Shown here piece by piece: positions 39,635 to 50,738 of a stretch of DNA of 64,000 nt. Made by a program: the position numbers and the translations under genes. Each line of letters opens with the position of its first letter. The stretch's first letter is position 1. The stretch is from Chondrus crispus (taxonomy: Eukaryota > Rhodophyta > Florideophyceae > Gigartinales > Gigartinaceae): NCBI RefSeq assembly GCF_000350225.1, contig NW_005178809.1, forward strand, positions 265,009 through 329,008, given 5' to 3'. The notes beneath the pieces are model-generated. The model was not told the DNA's origin. It was given only the letters and a program-made list of their open reading frames with translations, and ran no database searches.

Positions 39635-40873
39635 TTACTGAAAATACGTATCATTCTTAAGATTTTGGTCCTGATTACCTTCGAAGCTAACCCTTTTCTC
39701 ATTTCTGTTGCCTTTCCATCGGTGATGCATTGGGTGATTCTCACAAATGAAATCTCCTTTCCAGTGGCCGATTTTCCCGCATGATATACATTTGCCCTCC
39801 CTTTTCTTTCCGGTCCCTGGGGCGATGTATGAAGCGAACCGCTTGCGTTGTGGGTGTGAATCGATTTCATCTCGGTCCCTACGCTTGATCATCATGGATC
39901 CTCTTCGGTCGACTTCGCCGTCCAATTTTCTTTTATGGTCCGGTGTATCCTCATCGGCTTTAATATCGCAAAGTGCTTCCACCGCGTCATCTAAGCTAAT
40001 TGAATAATGCTGGCATGTGTTACTGTTGTGGGTTTCCCAAGCTTTGTGAGCATTATCTGTCGCTGTTTTTATCTTGTGTACCAAGCGTTTGGTATTATCG
40101 ATAATAATCTGCAAATGACCGTTTTCTGCATCTTTGTCCGAACATCCCTCCCATGTTGTGGTCGCTGCAGTGGTGGTAGTGGCTTGAGACGCGAACGCAT
40201 CGAGAGTCATCGCAGGTATGAGGACATTAGATGTAGAATTTGAGTCATTTTTCGATGCGGACTTAGTGATAAGTTGAGTGACAATGTTGTTGAATGTAGC
40301 TGATGGGAGGCTTGCGTTCTCGAGCAATAGAATCGCGAAGTTTTGGCTCTCGTTAACGCTTTGGGAAGTGTTGCACATATTCAGATATTTCTTTGCAATG
40401 CCTTGGAACTTTTTCGCGAAGACATCAGGTTTTTCGCCTCTCCTACGTGTACACTGATGGATACTCTGTGAAATCTTCACCAGTCGTCTGATGCCATCTG
40501 TAGGTGAGTCTTTGGCAACTAACTGAACAATTTCTTCTACGAGTTTGAATTGAGTCTTCACTGCGTCGGCCATGTTTTCCTCAATTTCTTCATCAACTAA
40601 GTTTAATGAGATCGTGTGGTTTTGGGCTGCGTGGTCGATTATGCTGCGTTGATCACGTTTTAATGACAAATAAAGGGTTAGACCCAACGCGTTTAGCATT
40701 CCTTTCGCTCGATTTTCGCCTCCTTTTGCATATAGTTTAACAACTTGCGCCCATGGTTTTACATGCGTCCGCCATTGATACTTGTCGGTGCCTTCCGATA
40801 AGTTCGGGGGGTTGAGCATCGATATTTGTGCATTTTGTACGTCTGGGCCCATAACTATGGGATTATTGGCCAT
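39635..40873 (-). CDS. Copia gag (capsid/nucleocapsid) protein
   Basis: This is a 412-aa gag frame, open throughout. The ATG at 40873 lies inside the 5' LTR end and the frame reads through the primer-binding site; a second ATG follows at 40852. The central part has the WRTHVKPWAQ and helical capsid-like region. The C-terminus is basic and carries a single zinc knuckle, CISCGKIGHWKGDFIC, with C-x2-C-x4-H-x6-C spacing rather than the usual x4. It ends at a TAA, after which the protease continues in another frame, so gag may be made alone. Confidence 0.82.
   Translation of the reverse strand: MANNPIVMGPDVQNAQISMLNPPNLSEGTDKYQWRTHVKPWAQVVKLYAKGGENRAKGMLNALGLTLYLSLKRDQRSIIDHAAQNHTISLNLVDEEIEENMADAVKTQFKLVEEIVQLVAKDSPTDGIRRLVKISQSIHQCTRRRGEKPDVFAKKFQGIAKKYLNMCNTSQSVNESQNFAILLLENASLPSATFNNIVTQLITKSASKNDSNSTSNVLIPAMTLDAFASQATTTTAATTTWEGCSDKDAENGHLQIIIDNTKRLVHKIKTATDNAHKAWETHNSNTCQHYSISLDDAVEALCDIKADEDTPDHKRKLDGEVDRRGSMMIKRRDRDEIDSHPQRKRFASYIAPGTGKKREGKCISCGKIGHWKGDFICENHPMHHRWKGNRNEKRVSFEGNQDQNLKNDTYFQ
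40840..40855 (-). promoter_or_regulatory. Primer-binding site complementary to the anticodon arm of initiator tRNA-Met
   Basis: Directly after the 5' LTR the element strand reads GTTATGGGCCCAGAC. Its complement, CTGGGCCCATAAC, is the anticodon stem-loop sequence of eukaryotic initiator tRNA-Met. This is the 'half-tRNA' priming used by Drosophila copia and yeast Ty5, not the usual 3'-end priming. Confidence 0.8.
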
Positions 40874-41392
40874 ATTTGGATCAAGGATCAGACGGATGTG
40901 GCTGAGGTAGGGATACTGATATGGGGCTGCGATAAAGGGAGGAACCAGGTGGCAAAGTAATCAGCATGAACGCTGGGCTGCTGCCGCTATCCTTTTGTTA
41001 CTACGTTAGGTCGCTGCTTAAGTACTGATTTCTCGCGTCTCTTTGCTGCCGCATCTATCGTCTATGCCATATTACTGCGCGCTGCACTTGCCATTTGCGG
41101 TTCTTTGCTAATTGAAGCAGAGCTCGTGCTTCTCGCTATGTTCATTGCTTGCATGCTGCCACTCTATCTATGCCGCTGATAGAGCTGGTCAAGGTTGCGA
41201 CCTTTCCTCCGAGTAGAGGATTGCATTCGCCCATATTGCATTGCCGCTGCCGCGTATGCCCTTTCGTCTCCATAGCAAAATGTCCTGCGTATTCAGGTAC
41301 GTCGACATGTTCTTGAGTGCCAGTCGATTCGCACGTGTACCTTCATTTACAGAAACCCGATCACTGATCGAATCAGGATATCTGGTTTCACA
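40856..41392 (-). repeat. Copia 5' LTR
   Basis: This is the 537-bp direct repeat of 35578-36114. It is followed on the outside by the target duplication ACGGT at 41393-41397. It contains the first gag codons at its inner end. Confidence 0.93.
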
Positions 41393-41620
41393 ACGGTACA
41401 CCGTACATTAACTTTAACGGTCGATAGTACATCCCTGGGAGTCGTATGGGACCCCACACACAAGCGGACTGGGAAGAGCATCAACGGTACACACACAAAG
41501 TTTCAGCGAACATGGACTACTACAACATTCTTTTTTGACCGCTGGAAAACTACTACTTGAAGGCCATTTTAGAGCCCCCAAAATGAGTTATGTACAGTAC
41601 ATCGTACATATGGAGATGTT

Positions 41621-44600
41621 CTAACTACTTCTGTGCATGTATGAGGACAAACTCCTTCTCACAGACCTCGTATGAGGCCTTGTAGAGTCATCAGAGAGCC
41701 GCTTCTGACCTCTCCGGGGTCGTGGAGGTGTCCGAGTCTCACCCACGGAATCAGACATTTCGGACAAACGGTCCGACCTGCCCCGAGAAAGACTTCTTCT
41801 TCCTTCCATTTCACGTTGCTCTAGCCTCCTGTTAGCATGCCACACGTCCCAACAGGATCTTCGCATTCCGTGATACCTCCTTACACACAAATTTGTTTCA
41901 CATTGAGTGCATTTAAACGATGAACGATGTCCTCTGTAACTGCTACCATTCTTAACATTCATGCTGCATAAAGCACACCACTGCTCTGCTAGCATCTGCT
42001 TTTGGAAATGTCCGTGAACATGTAGGCGCAATCACACTCCCTACACACTGTTAAAAAATACTAGCCGATTGCGTTCTCTTTTTCGCGCAAGCTCACGAAG
42101 TTGAGCAATCTCACTGTCATTCACGACTACTGTGGGCGACTCGTCTACGTTTTGGTCACTCTGCCGCAAGTTGTCTGCAAATCGAAGCAACTCTGTGCAC
42201 GCTTCAAAGCAAAAGTCAGAGAGGGACTCCACATTGTTGAGATTCTTCCTGTACAAATTCACAGTTTGGAAGTTACAGGGGTTTTCCATTAGATCCGGTC
42301 TCTCGCTCATTCTGTATGCGATAAAGGTATTGACAAACAGAGTCTTTAGAGTTTGCCCAACCACTTTCTGTTCCCATTTAAAGGACGCTGATGGACTGCA
42401 CAACATGGCACGTGCTTGCGCGCTTCCGTCAACTCCTCCCTTAGTTTTCGAATAAAACACTGCACACCGTGCTTGAACAGCTTCAAAGGTACAAAGGGCT
42501 GTCGTTTTTGTACGCTTGTGGTCATGGCCTTCCACATTTGTAGCCTCGACTTCAGCGCTTTTTTATGTCCAGCGCAACAAAGGGCGGGAACTGTTCCGGG
42601 CTATCGAAACCCCAATTTAGTAGACTGTTTCCATTGAGCTCAAGGACTCGTGTTGCTTCTTGTAATATTGTGGAGGGGGCCTTAATTAAAATGCATGAAA
42701 GTAGGGCCGCTTCAGAGCATGCAACATAAAGTACGTAGCTGACCCGCAGGACTACCATTTGCTTTAGAATCTGTCCTGTGTGCGCACGCCGAACGCCGTC
42801 TAGAACAGCGAAAGTTCTCATTTCAACGCAGAGAAGATCAACTGAAGCATTGGAGACTGCAGTGGACAGAGACGATGCAGCAATGCTCGTTTAGATTTCC
42901 ACGCTGCATACATGCAACAAAGTACCTGTATCCCCTTGTGGGAGAACGGGTACCGACCGGTGTCGGTGAACGTAACGACCCGGAGGGAGATCCCGTAGGG
43001 GTGATCAGACGATACTGGAAAGGCAGGGGATAACTCAGCTTGTACACGGGGTGCACGTACCGCCACGGGTGACAGGTGGCGGCGGAATGGCCACGTGTAC
43101 CGCCGTACGTATTACGTCCCGATAGGGTACAGTAGACTAGAAGGTCCTACTGTGGGGGGGTAGAAATTAGTGTAATAGGAGTGTCAGCCGGGGCAGTCCC
43201 AGCTAGCACACATGGTGCGCGCTCTGCCTGCGAGTACAGGTGGCAGGAGCACAGCCACGTGTGCCGCTGTGCAGATTACTCCCCAGTGGAGTACAGTAGA
43301 GGTACTCCACTGTAGTGATCCAAAGTAGAAGTGGATCACTACTGTACTGCCCGGCCGCCGGAGGTTGACGTACTTAGGGGCCGCGGCAGTACGCCTCCAG
43401 AGTAAAGGGGGCAGCGACCCCCTTTGGCGAGAACTGAGGGAAAAGAGGCAGATCGTCCCGTGCGGGTTATTCTTGAGGGCCGGAAGCACACGCTCCCCAG
43501 TTTGGTCGTTCCACCGCCTGGTGGAAGCGTATGCCCATTGAGCCCTATCCCCTCCGGGGTCGCAATTCCACTCGCCCGTTTACCGGAGTCATAACCGCCG
43601 CCCTCGCGGAGAGGTTGGTGGTGTTGTAATTTTACCGCTGCCGTGGACAGCCCCTCCGTGACGGGGTAAAAACCGGACCGGAAGGATCCATATTATTACA
43701 TCCCTGTTGTGTTAAATGCCGTCTGATTCAAATCTATGAGCGCCACCCCATCTGGTGAGCATGCCAGCCATGGATACTGCTTATCCCCAAACATACCACA
43801 CTGAAAAATGGCCCCAGCAAAAGGCTTTGATCGTATCGCATTCATGGAGGCGTTCTCCGTCACTGTTCTACGCATCATAGCTTCTGTAGAGCGAGAAGTG
43901 CTGATCCAACTTGCTGCTAAGTGTTGAAAGCTTTCTGCCATGGTTCGGTCATGGCATTCTACATCTGTTATGCCAAGTTGTGATAGAGTTTCCGAGTTAT
44001 TCAATAAAATTGTTCCAGCCACTGTCCCCGTGATACGGAACTGTCAGAGAACAAACCAATCCGCACACCTCTGGTCTACAGTTAGAACAACTGTATTATT
44101 TAAGCAGTGCGATTCGACCAAGTCCCTGTTGTCATGCGAGGTAGCCGGCGAGACAATCAACGTGCCATCGTTTGCTCTTTTTGTGAATAACAACTCAGAC
44201 ATAGACATTGAGCGCGGAACAGCGATCCAACAATTAATCAATTTGGACAAGCTACTGGGTAGAGAGTAAACAAAGCGAAGCGTTTTGCGAACTTCTATGT
44301 GCCCCTTTCTCTCAGTGCGACAGCTGTGACGCGTGTGTTGATGCCAGTGTCCTCATCTTTGAACACTTTCTCAGCACGCTTGCAAAGGTTACCCATTTTC
44401 GGATTGTCATCTATTACGAACGCATTTTCCCGATCGTACAGCATAGTAGAGTTTCTAGATTGCGCCTGAATGGAGTTACTCGCCGCATCGCTGCCATCTT
44501 CTCCGTCGCTCTAATCAATATCCACCCTAGCAGGATCAAATTGGGAAGCCCCCACGAACGGATGGCACCTCAACAAGTGCTCAGGCATTATAAAAATAAA

Positions 44601-44880
44601 ACCAATTCCTTTCCTCGCTAGACTTGGGATGATGCTCATTTTTCCGTAACCGCAGTCTGCCGTAATCACAAACCCAGAGAGAGATTCCTCGCCCCGAGCA
44701 TCCACTACTGTGTTGATTAACTTCTCCACATTACATGCTTGTGATTCTCCCCTACGCCTAAAGCGAACCATTAGGGTCACGCGAAATAAGGCATCAGCAA
44801 GGGCGTCAACGCAATGCCCTTCTTTGTCGGCTTTCCTTAAACTTATTGTTTTAACTTGATTATCACTTGCCCTTGTCCCG
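41621..44880 (-). pseudogene. Decayed PiggyBac-like DDE transposase with a YqaJ-type nuclease domain
   Basis: Read on the minus strand from 44880: a block ending FVITADCGYGKMSIIPSL...RCHPFVG (a likely second catalytic Asp of a PiggyBac-type DDE core), an acidic linker, then a YqaJ-like nuclease domain. That domain has a CADWFVL...FRITGT opening, PWLACSPDG at about 43740-43766, and a VEI-stop-T where VEIKT is expected. After it come SKTKGGVDGSAQAR (the GGVD third Asp), the KWEQKVVGQTLK...NTFIAYR helix, and a C-terminal cysteine-rich zinc region (CALC...CTQC...C...H; 41650-41990). It is broken by several stops (near 44510, 44280, 44043, at the missing Lys, near 42035), frame changes, and GC-rich insertions. 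The N-terminal part, with the first Asp, is missing; LTR DNA begins at 44881. Family recognition is from motifs and is good for the GGVD half, fair for YqaJ. Confidence 0.65.
42937..43700. mobile_element. Candidate solo LTR inserted in the transposase pseudogene
   Basis: This is a GC-rich block that interrupts the YqaJ-like reading frame. It starts TGTGGGAGAACGG and ends TATTATTACA, so it has TG...CA ends. Flanking pentamers are CCCCT (42932-42936) and TCCCT (43701-43705), a target duplication with one mismatch. It contains several TACAGTA motifs and short hairpins, as do the gypsy LTRs nearby. No second copy is in the window, so the boundaries are tentative. Confidence 0.4.
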
Positions 44881-45559
44881 TGTAGTACAATTCCGTACCA
44901 CAACCCCCCCGCGAGATGATAACCGCGCCGGAGGGCGGGTGCTACTGTAGCGAGCAGGCGTACACTCGCCCGCCGCCGTGCACAGTAGTGTAGTACAACG
45001 GCGCGAAGGCAACGGCACCACCGCTGCCGCCCCGGGATACAGTACGATGGGCTGTAAGCGCGAGAAGAACTGTAAGGAGTTATATTTACAGCACACGGCC
45101 GGTGCGGAGTACAGTAGTACCCCGCTGGTTACACGTGTAGGATCCGAACGATAAGTAATTAGTAGTTAATGGCACAAAATAGCCAATTTAGCACAGTAGC
45201 TGGTATACAGTAAGTAACAGCTACTGTAGCGGGACAGGTGTCCTGGCGTCGCACTTAGGGGTTAAGACCGGAGGCACCTGCCCCGTTCCAGTAAACGGGA
45301 GGCAGACTCGCCTCCCTTCCCTTTACGGCTTTTTGCTAACTCCGTCCGGTTGTACCTCTAAGTCTCAGGCTTCTAACACGTGACCGGCTGTGTGGTTATA
45401 GCACCTCTACTCAGCTGTGCGTCACTGGCCACGTGTGCCTTCCCCCTTTACGAGTTCTTCCGATCGGTCCGCGCTCGCGTGGGTACCCCGAGTCGCGCTC
45501 TCCCTCACACTAATCCCCCCTCGTTTCCGAGTGGTCGGGACGTGGGTAGTTATACCACA
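44881..45559 (+). repeat. Candidate 5' LTR of the truncated gypsy element
   Basis: It begins TGTAGTACAA, like the TGTAGTATAA start of the neighbouring gypsy LTR, and ends TTATACCACA, similar to that LTR's TTATGCTACA. It is followed within 4 nt by TGGTACTC, a plausible primer-binding site start. The left boundary coincides with loss of the transposase frame. No partner LTR exists in the window. Confidence 0.55.
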
Positions 45560-45920
45560 TTTTGGTACTCTTGTGGAGGGAATAACTACAGAGGTTGAGC
45601 TCGCACTGGATCGCCAGCGCGAGCAACTACCGATCCGATTTAAAGAGGTCGAAAATCACCGCGTCGATCGCCAGTGATCATCGACGATGAACCGTGCGGA
45701 TTCCGCCGGAGAAGATACCGCCTCTGGGCGAGCAAGTACCCGCAGTGGCAGAGGCGCACCGCGCCCAAGGATCGACAATCCGGAAGCCCTGCTACGCCCG
45801 CCGTCTACCAGGGGCCAGAAGACCCCTTCCGTTTCGGACACCACCGCCGGGCTACCGGCTGGTGGGGGGAACCGCGTATAAGTACTATACGACGCGTTAC
45901 TCCAGCGACAACAAACCTAG

Positions 45921-48110
45921 ATGGAGGATTTCCTCGCTGAGGAACTACCTCAGGTCGTCCAGGTTTGCCTCGACCGAATGGCACCAAGACTGGTGGCGGA
46001 GCATGCAGACACCGCGCTCCGCACCCTGCTGGACGAGAATATCGCCCCCCTCGTACGCGCCGAGGTGGTGGCAGCGCTCGCCGCGGAGGAGGACGAATCT
46101 CTGACCGCATTAGCTCTAAAGAGAGCTATTAGTTCCGCCGTGGCCATCCGTTTGGCCACGACATTTACCGAGACGGGAGGCGCGGTACCGCCGCCGGCGC
46201 CGCTCCGTGAAACCTTTCCAGACTCAAGCTTTAATATCGCTGATCCGATCGGCGCCGTACCCGGGATTGATAGGATGGACCCTCACCCGGAGGGCAGAGC
46301 CATCTATCTCCCAACCGTTCACGGTGCTACAGGGAGGACCACAGAAAACGTCCTCCCCATACTCGCCGGTACGGGCGACCCTCGCGGGACAGACAACCGC
46401 CTGGGGCTCCCCGAGACAGAGAATCGGGACCCGTACCGGTTGAGCAGAAGACGTGCACCCGGCACGCACAGGACCAAAGCGGAATACACTCGGTATTCCG
46501 ACGCAGAAGACCCCCGTCACAGGACGGATGAAGACCGCGAGGGACGCCGCTGGCGATACCGCAATAACCGCGAGGGACGCCACGGGCGATACCGCGATGC
46601 CGGAGGGGGAGGATACCCCTCCGATGATGACCCATCCGGTTCGGAAGACTCTCGCAGGCGGGGCCACAGGGCACGCCGCGATAGAAGACGAGACCGGCAC
46701 CGGCACGACCCGTCCGACTCGGAAGACTACCACACCGAGTCGGATGAGGAGCGTCGTCGCTCGAGCAGACACTGCCGGGCTGCCCCGAAGAGCGACGAGC
46801 GACGGCCCACGGTAATCAGGCCCCTCAATGACCTGTTTACCAAGGCCGTCAACTACAAGACCTACCGCCTGGAACGGTGTAGCTCGCGCTACGACTCTAC
46901 AGTAGCGCGGCACATTAACCGTTACCGGGAAAAACTGGACGTGCAGATGAGGTCCCACACGTTCAGCGGTCAAGATCCGATTGCGGTATTGGGATTCCTC
47001 GCACGCCTCAAGATGGCGTGCGACCACAACGGGATTAACGAAGGAGCCGCCGTGTGGTGCTTCCAATTCTACCTGACCGGGTAGGCTCACGCCTTACTCC
47101 AGTCCCGTCTCAATGGAAACACCATGGCGGTTCACGTGGAGCGGCGCGAGCTGCTCCGGACATACCCGCAGGTGGTCAACTTTCTGTTGCGCACCTATGC
47201 TACCGACGAGGTAATTTCCGAAGCGGTTGGGGACGTGACCTCCTTCCGTCAGAGTTCAAACATGACGGAGGAGGTCTACAGTAACCACCTCTGGGACAAG
47301 GCACTCCGCTACGGTACGGTATTCTCCGACAGGCGGTTGAAGTCCCTGTTCGTCGAGGGGTTACTGCCCGCCACGTGCGCGCAGGTTCGTAATTACCTCG
47401 CCACGCACCCGGATGTGGACTACCAATCCGTCGCTCGCTATTCGCAAGCGATCGGGGAAACCAATCGGGCTTCCCGTCGACAAGGGATGTCAGCCATGGC
47501 GCACCGAGAGCCGTCCGGAGCGGCTAAAAGATTTGACCGCACCGCAAGGACGAGGCCCGTGCTGTCGGTTGAGTCGGCATCCGACATCCCGACGGCCGGG
47601 GGATTTGCTGAAGAAGCAATCCTGGCCGTGACGGACCAAACCGCCACGCCGACCTCGATGAGCTCGCCACCGACGAGTTATTATCTGTCGCCGGCCGCCT
47701 CGACGGCGGGCGTCCCGGTTCCGCCCGCCAACCCTGGCGACGTGCGCGCAGGACCGTACGGGAGGCAAGGGCAAGATCCACGCGTCCGGTTCTCCGGCGG
47801 GAGATTTCCCGGACCGCCACCGTGCCGGTTCTGCCTTGACACCACACACCGACAAGAGGAGTGCCCCGTCGTTGCCGATGCGGGCCTGCGGGCCAAGCTT
47901 CTGGAGGCACGAGAGGCCAACTACCAGAAGTTACGCATCCGGCAAGCCTCCGCCCGGGATCCCCATTCAACCTCCAGGGGCCGTCCGCTTGGCGAAACCA
48001 GCGTCAAACGGCCCCCGCGGGCGTCAACGTGGTCGAGGAACCGCACCCCGACCATACGGAAGACCACGTGGCGCAAGCCGCGGATGAAACCCGCGAGGGC
48101 TTGCTGCTGA
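45921..48110 (+). pseudogene. Gypsy gag, one in-frame TAG
   Basis: The ATG at 45921 opens a frame that is continuous to 48110 except for one TAG at 47082-47084, after FQFYLTG in the capsid region. The first part is acidic/alanine-rich, followed by a very Arg/Asp/Ser-rich stretch (about codons 180-290). The capsid-like retrotransposon gag region follows, then a standard zinc knuckle CRFCLDTTHRQEEC. If TAG replaces TGG, a single G-to-A change explains it. Confidence 0.8.
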
Positions 48111-48156
48111 CGGGGGAAGCCGGGGAGGACGCGTAGAGGCGACGACGTCTCTCCCC

Positions 48157-49963
48157 GTGCCCAGCCTCAGAAGCTTAGGCACCCCCGATCCGGCTGCGGC
48201 AGTGGAAGCACAGCCGGGTAACCGAACGAAAGTCCAGGCCATCTGCTTCTTCAAGAAGCAGAATTACAAGATCTCCGCCACGGTTGGCCAGAAGCAGGCC
48301 TTGATGGTCGCCATCACGCCAGTGCTTGACTCAGGAGCCGGCCCGAACCTCATCCATTTACGGTGTCTCGCCGAGTCGTGGCGACCATCGATAAAACCGG
48401 TTCGGAGCCCAGCGCTCATCGACGCGTCAAACCGCGCGATGAAGGCACTAGGGAAAATCCCCCTGCTCGTCCGAATCGGTGAGTTTGTGGCGCGCGTCCC
48501 GTTCTTGGTAGTCACAAGGCTCGCCGTGGACTGTATCCTCGGTACGACTTTCCTGGATCGCCACGTCAAGGCGATCCTCCCACCGCAACGGAAGGTCGTG
48601 TTCCGCGACGCCCCACCCGTGGTGTTGGTCGGAACAACCCCCTCGATGCACGACCGCAAGATGGCCTCGAGGAGCACCCCACAACAACTACCGCCGTCGG
48701 ATAAACCCGAACGGAAGCAGGTGGCGTTCCCCGCCAACACACCGTCACGGAAGATCCGCCTCGTCAGAGGGGTGACAATTCTCCCGATGACGCAGGCCAT
48801 GGTGAGGGTCGCCACGCCGGTGGGGGGGGTATTTTTTTTACAGAACTCCCGAAAAACAGCGCACAAGAATTTGACCCTCATGGCACAGGGGGTCATGGAT
48901 GTTGCCCCCGAAAAACCGTTCTCGGTAATGCTCAGCAATTTTGGGCACCGCTCGGTTCACATCCCGAAGCATACCGTAGTCGGACTGGCTCTTCCGTCGC
49001 CCACTCACATCCTGACCCTTGGCGACTCGGCCGCGGAAGCGGCCGAAGCTATGGAAGGGGGAGGGATATATAATTCCAACCTCTCAACCGCAAAGGATGG
49101 CGCGGAAGAAGCCGCCGACAACCGTACGGATAAGGGCGCGGCTGAACAAGCCACGCCGCCCAAGGCGCCCCTCGGGGCGGCTGGAACGGATAAACCCGAA
49201 GACACCGCCGTCCCTGAAGAGGGCCCCAAGGCCTAGCAGGAGGACGTCCACATCGGTGCCGAGGACGAGGAGGTACGCTCGGAGATCCTCGAGGTACTGT
49301 CCGAATTTAAGGACATGTGGACCGGCCGGCTGGGAAAAATCGGGGCCACGAAGCACCGGATTGAGCTCAAGCCCGGTGCTCGCCCGATTTACCAGGCGCA
49401 TTACCGCGCTGGACCAACCGCACGGGAAAAAGAGAAAACGGAGATCGACCGCATGCTCCGGGCAGGGGTAATCGAACCCGCCATGGCCGAATGGGCAAGC
49501 CCCGTGGTATTCGTCCGTAAAAAGGATGGTGCCATGCGGTTCTGTGTCGACTACAGAAAGCTCAACGCAGTCACCGTTCGGGATTCCTATCCGTTGCCGA
49601 GGATGGACGAGTGCATCGATTCCCTCGGCGACGCCACTGTCTTTACCAGGCTGGATTGCAACAGCGGGTATTAGCAAGTAGAAATCGCCGAGGAGGACCG
49701 CGACAAGACGACGTTCGCGTCACACTGCGGGTTGTACCGTTTTCTCCACATGCCGTTCGGTTTGAAGAATGCCCCCGCTACCTTCCAGCGGGCCGTCGAC
49801 ATTATACTGTCGCGGGTAAAATGGGAAACCGCACTGGTCTACCTGGATGAGGTTATCATCTACTCCAATACCGTAACGGAAAACTTCGCACACGTCCGCG
49901 AGGTTTTGCGCCTTCTGCGAGACGCGGGCGTGTCGCTGAAGCTGTCGAAGTGCGCCTTCTTCG
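48157..49963 (+). pseudogene. Gypsy protease and partial reverse transcriptase, in-frame stops
   Basis: The frame starts with no ATG near, so it was presumably reached by frameshift from gag. The protease has VLDSGAGPNLI with an intact D-S-G and later TTFLDRHVK. After a TAG at 49234-49236 the same frame continues into RT: HRIELKPGARPI, VRKKDGAMRFCVDYRKLN, then TAG at 49672-49674 in LDCNSGY-stop-QVEI, where gypsy RTs have Trp. The catalytic box reads YLDEV instead of YLDD. The frame ends at the LTR of the next element. It cannot encode an active RT. Confidence 0.85.
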
Positions 49964-50663
49964 TGTAGTATAACCCCCAGCTGGGGGTTTAAATTAGATT
50001 AGATCAAGAACTAGATCAGCTACTGTAGAGCGTCGAGCTCTACAGTACCACCGCGCGTGTCCACGTGTACACCACGGGGACAAGGGACATGCGCATACAC
50101 GTGCACACGTGTACAGCGCGCGAACGAAGCGCGCACAAACCACGGGTGATACGTGTACTGTCAGCCTCGACATAGCTGACAGTATTACAGTGCAGGCCGA
50201 CCTGCACTACAGTAGCCTACTACAGTACCTCGGTACTGTAGTGTTATGATAGATTGTTTTGTATATTAAATATGGAGCGGACTGACGGCGGCGGAGGGGG
50301 ACAAGCACGAGCTGGTCCTCAACCGACCGCCAAGGTCAGTCCACCCAGCTTATTCTAAACGTCGCCTTCGCTCTCCGCGCGCGTTTAGTCGGAGCCGAGC
50401 CGGAGTGGACGCGCAGCACGCGTGCGAGCACGGAACCGCCTCCGACCGTCAGCACTGGTACGTCACCCAGTGCTGCTCCGGGGCGTCGAGGCGTCGATCC
50501 GCTCGTGCGTGCGCGCGTCCCTGCTCGCTCCCGCTTTACCACCGCTACCCGGGCCCGAGCCCGGTTCCGTAGCTGGTTGGCCCGCTTCACCCCTTCTCCG
50601 ATCCGGGGTCTACAGGTCGAACTGCGCATACACCTCCAGTCGTCTGGGGGTGTTTATGCTACA
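49964..50663 (+). repeat. Chromovirus 5' LTR
   Basis: This 700-bp LTR contains three strong short hairpins between about 50015 and 50250, built on CTGTAG/CTACAG arms. It is followed directly by GTGGTCTCCCGACC, a plausible primer-binding site (TGG start). Confidence 0.92.
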
Positions 50664-50738
50664 GTGGTCTCCCGACCTAGAAAACCCCGAGATCTTTCCG
50701 AGAGACTTTCTTTTTCCTCTGCGTCCCTACGCGTTGAG

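Larger units (their letters stand above)
35578..41392 (-). mobile_element. Complete Ty1/copia LTR retrotransposon, coding region broken
   Basis: The element is bounded by two 537-bp LTRs and flanked by the 5-bp target duplication ACGGT (35573-35577 and 41393-41397). On its own strand the order is 5' LTR, primer-binding site, gag with zinc knuckle, protease, integrase, reverse transcriptase, RNase H, polypurine tract, 3' LTR: the Ty1/copia order, with integrase before RT. The LTRs begin TGTGAAACC and end CCCATA. I saw no difference between them by eye, so insertion was recent. Despite that, gag-pol is in several frames with at least three in-frame stops near its end. It lies just right of a MITE-like element and left of the decayed transposase. 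Confidence 0.93.
44881..49963 (+). mobile_element. Truncated Ty3/gypsy element (5' LTR, gag, protease, part of RT)
   Basis: This is a GC-rich gypsy element on the plus strand, related to but distinct from the one to its right. It has a candidate 5' LTR, a gag with zinc knuckle, an aspartic protease and RT up to just after the catalytic block, where the left LTR of the next element abruptly begins at 49964. RNase H, integrase and the 3' LTR are absent. It carries several in-frame TAG codons. Its left end cuts into the transposase pseudogene. Confidence 0.85.

Noticed and set aside
46224..47090. 288-codon minus-strand frame inside the gypsy gag region
   Set aside because: It is a shadow of the real gag frame, caused by high GC at third positions; no domain.
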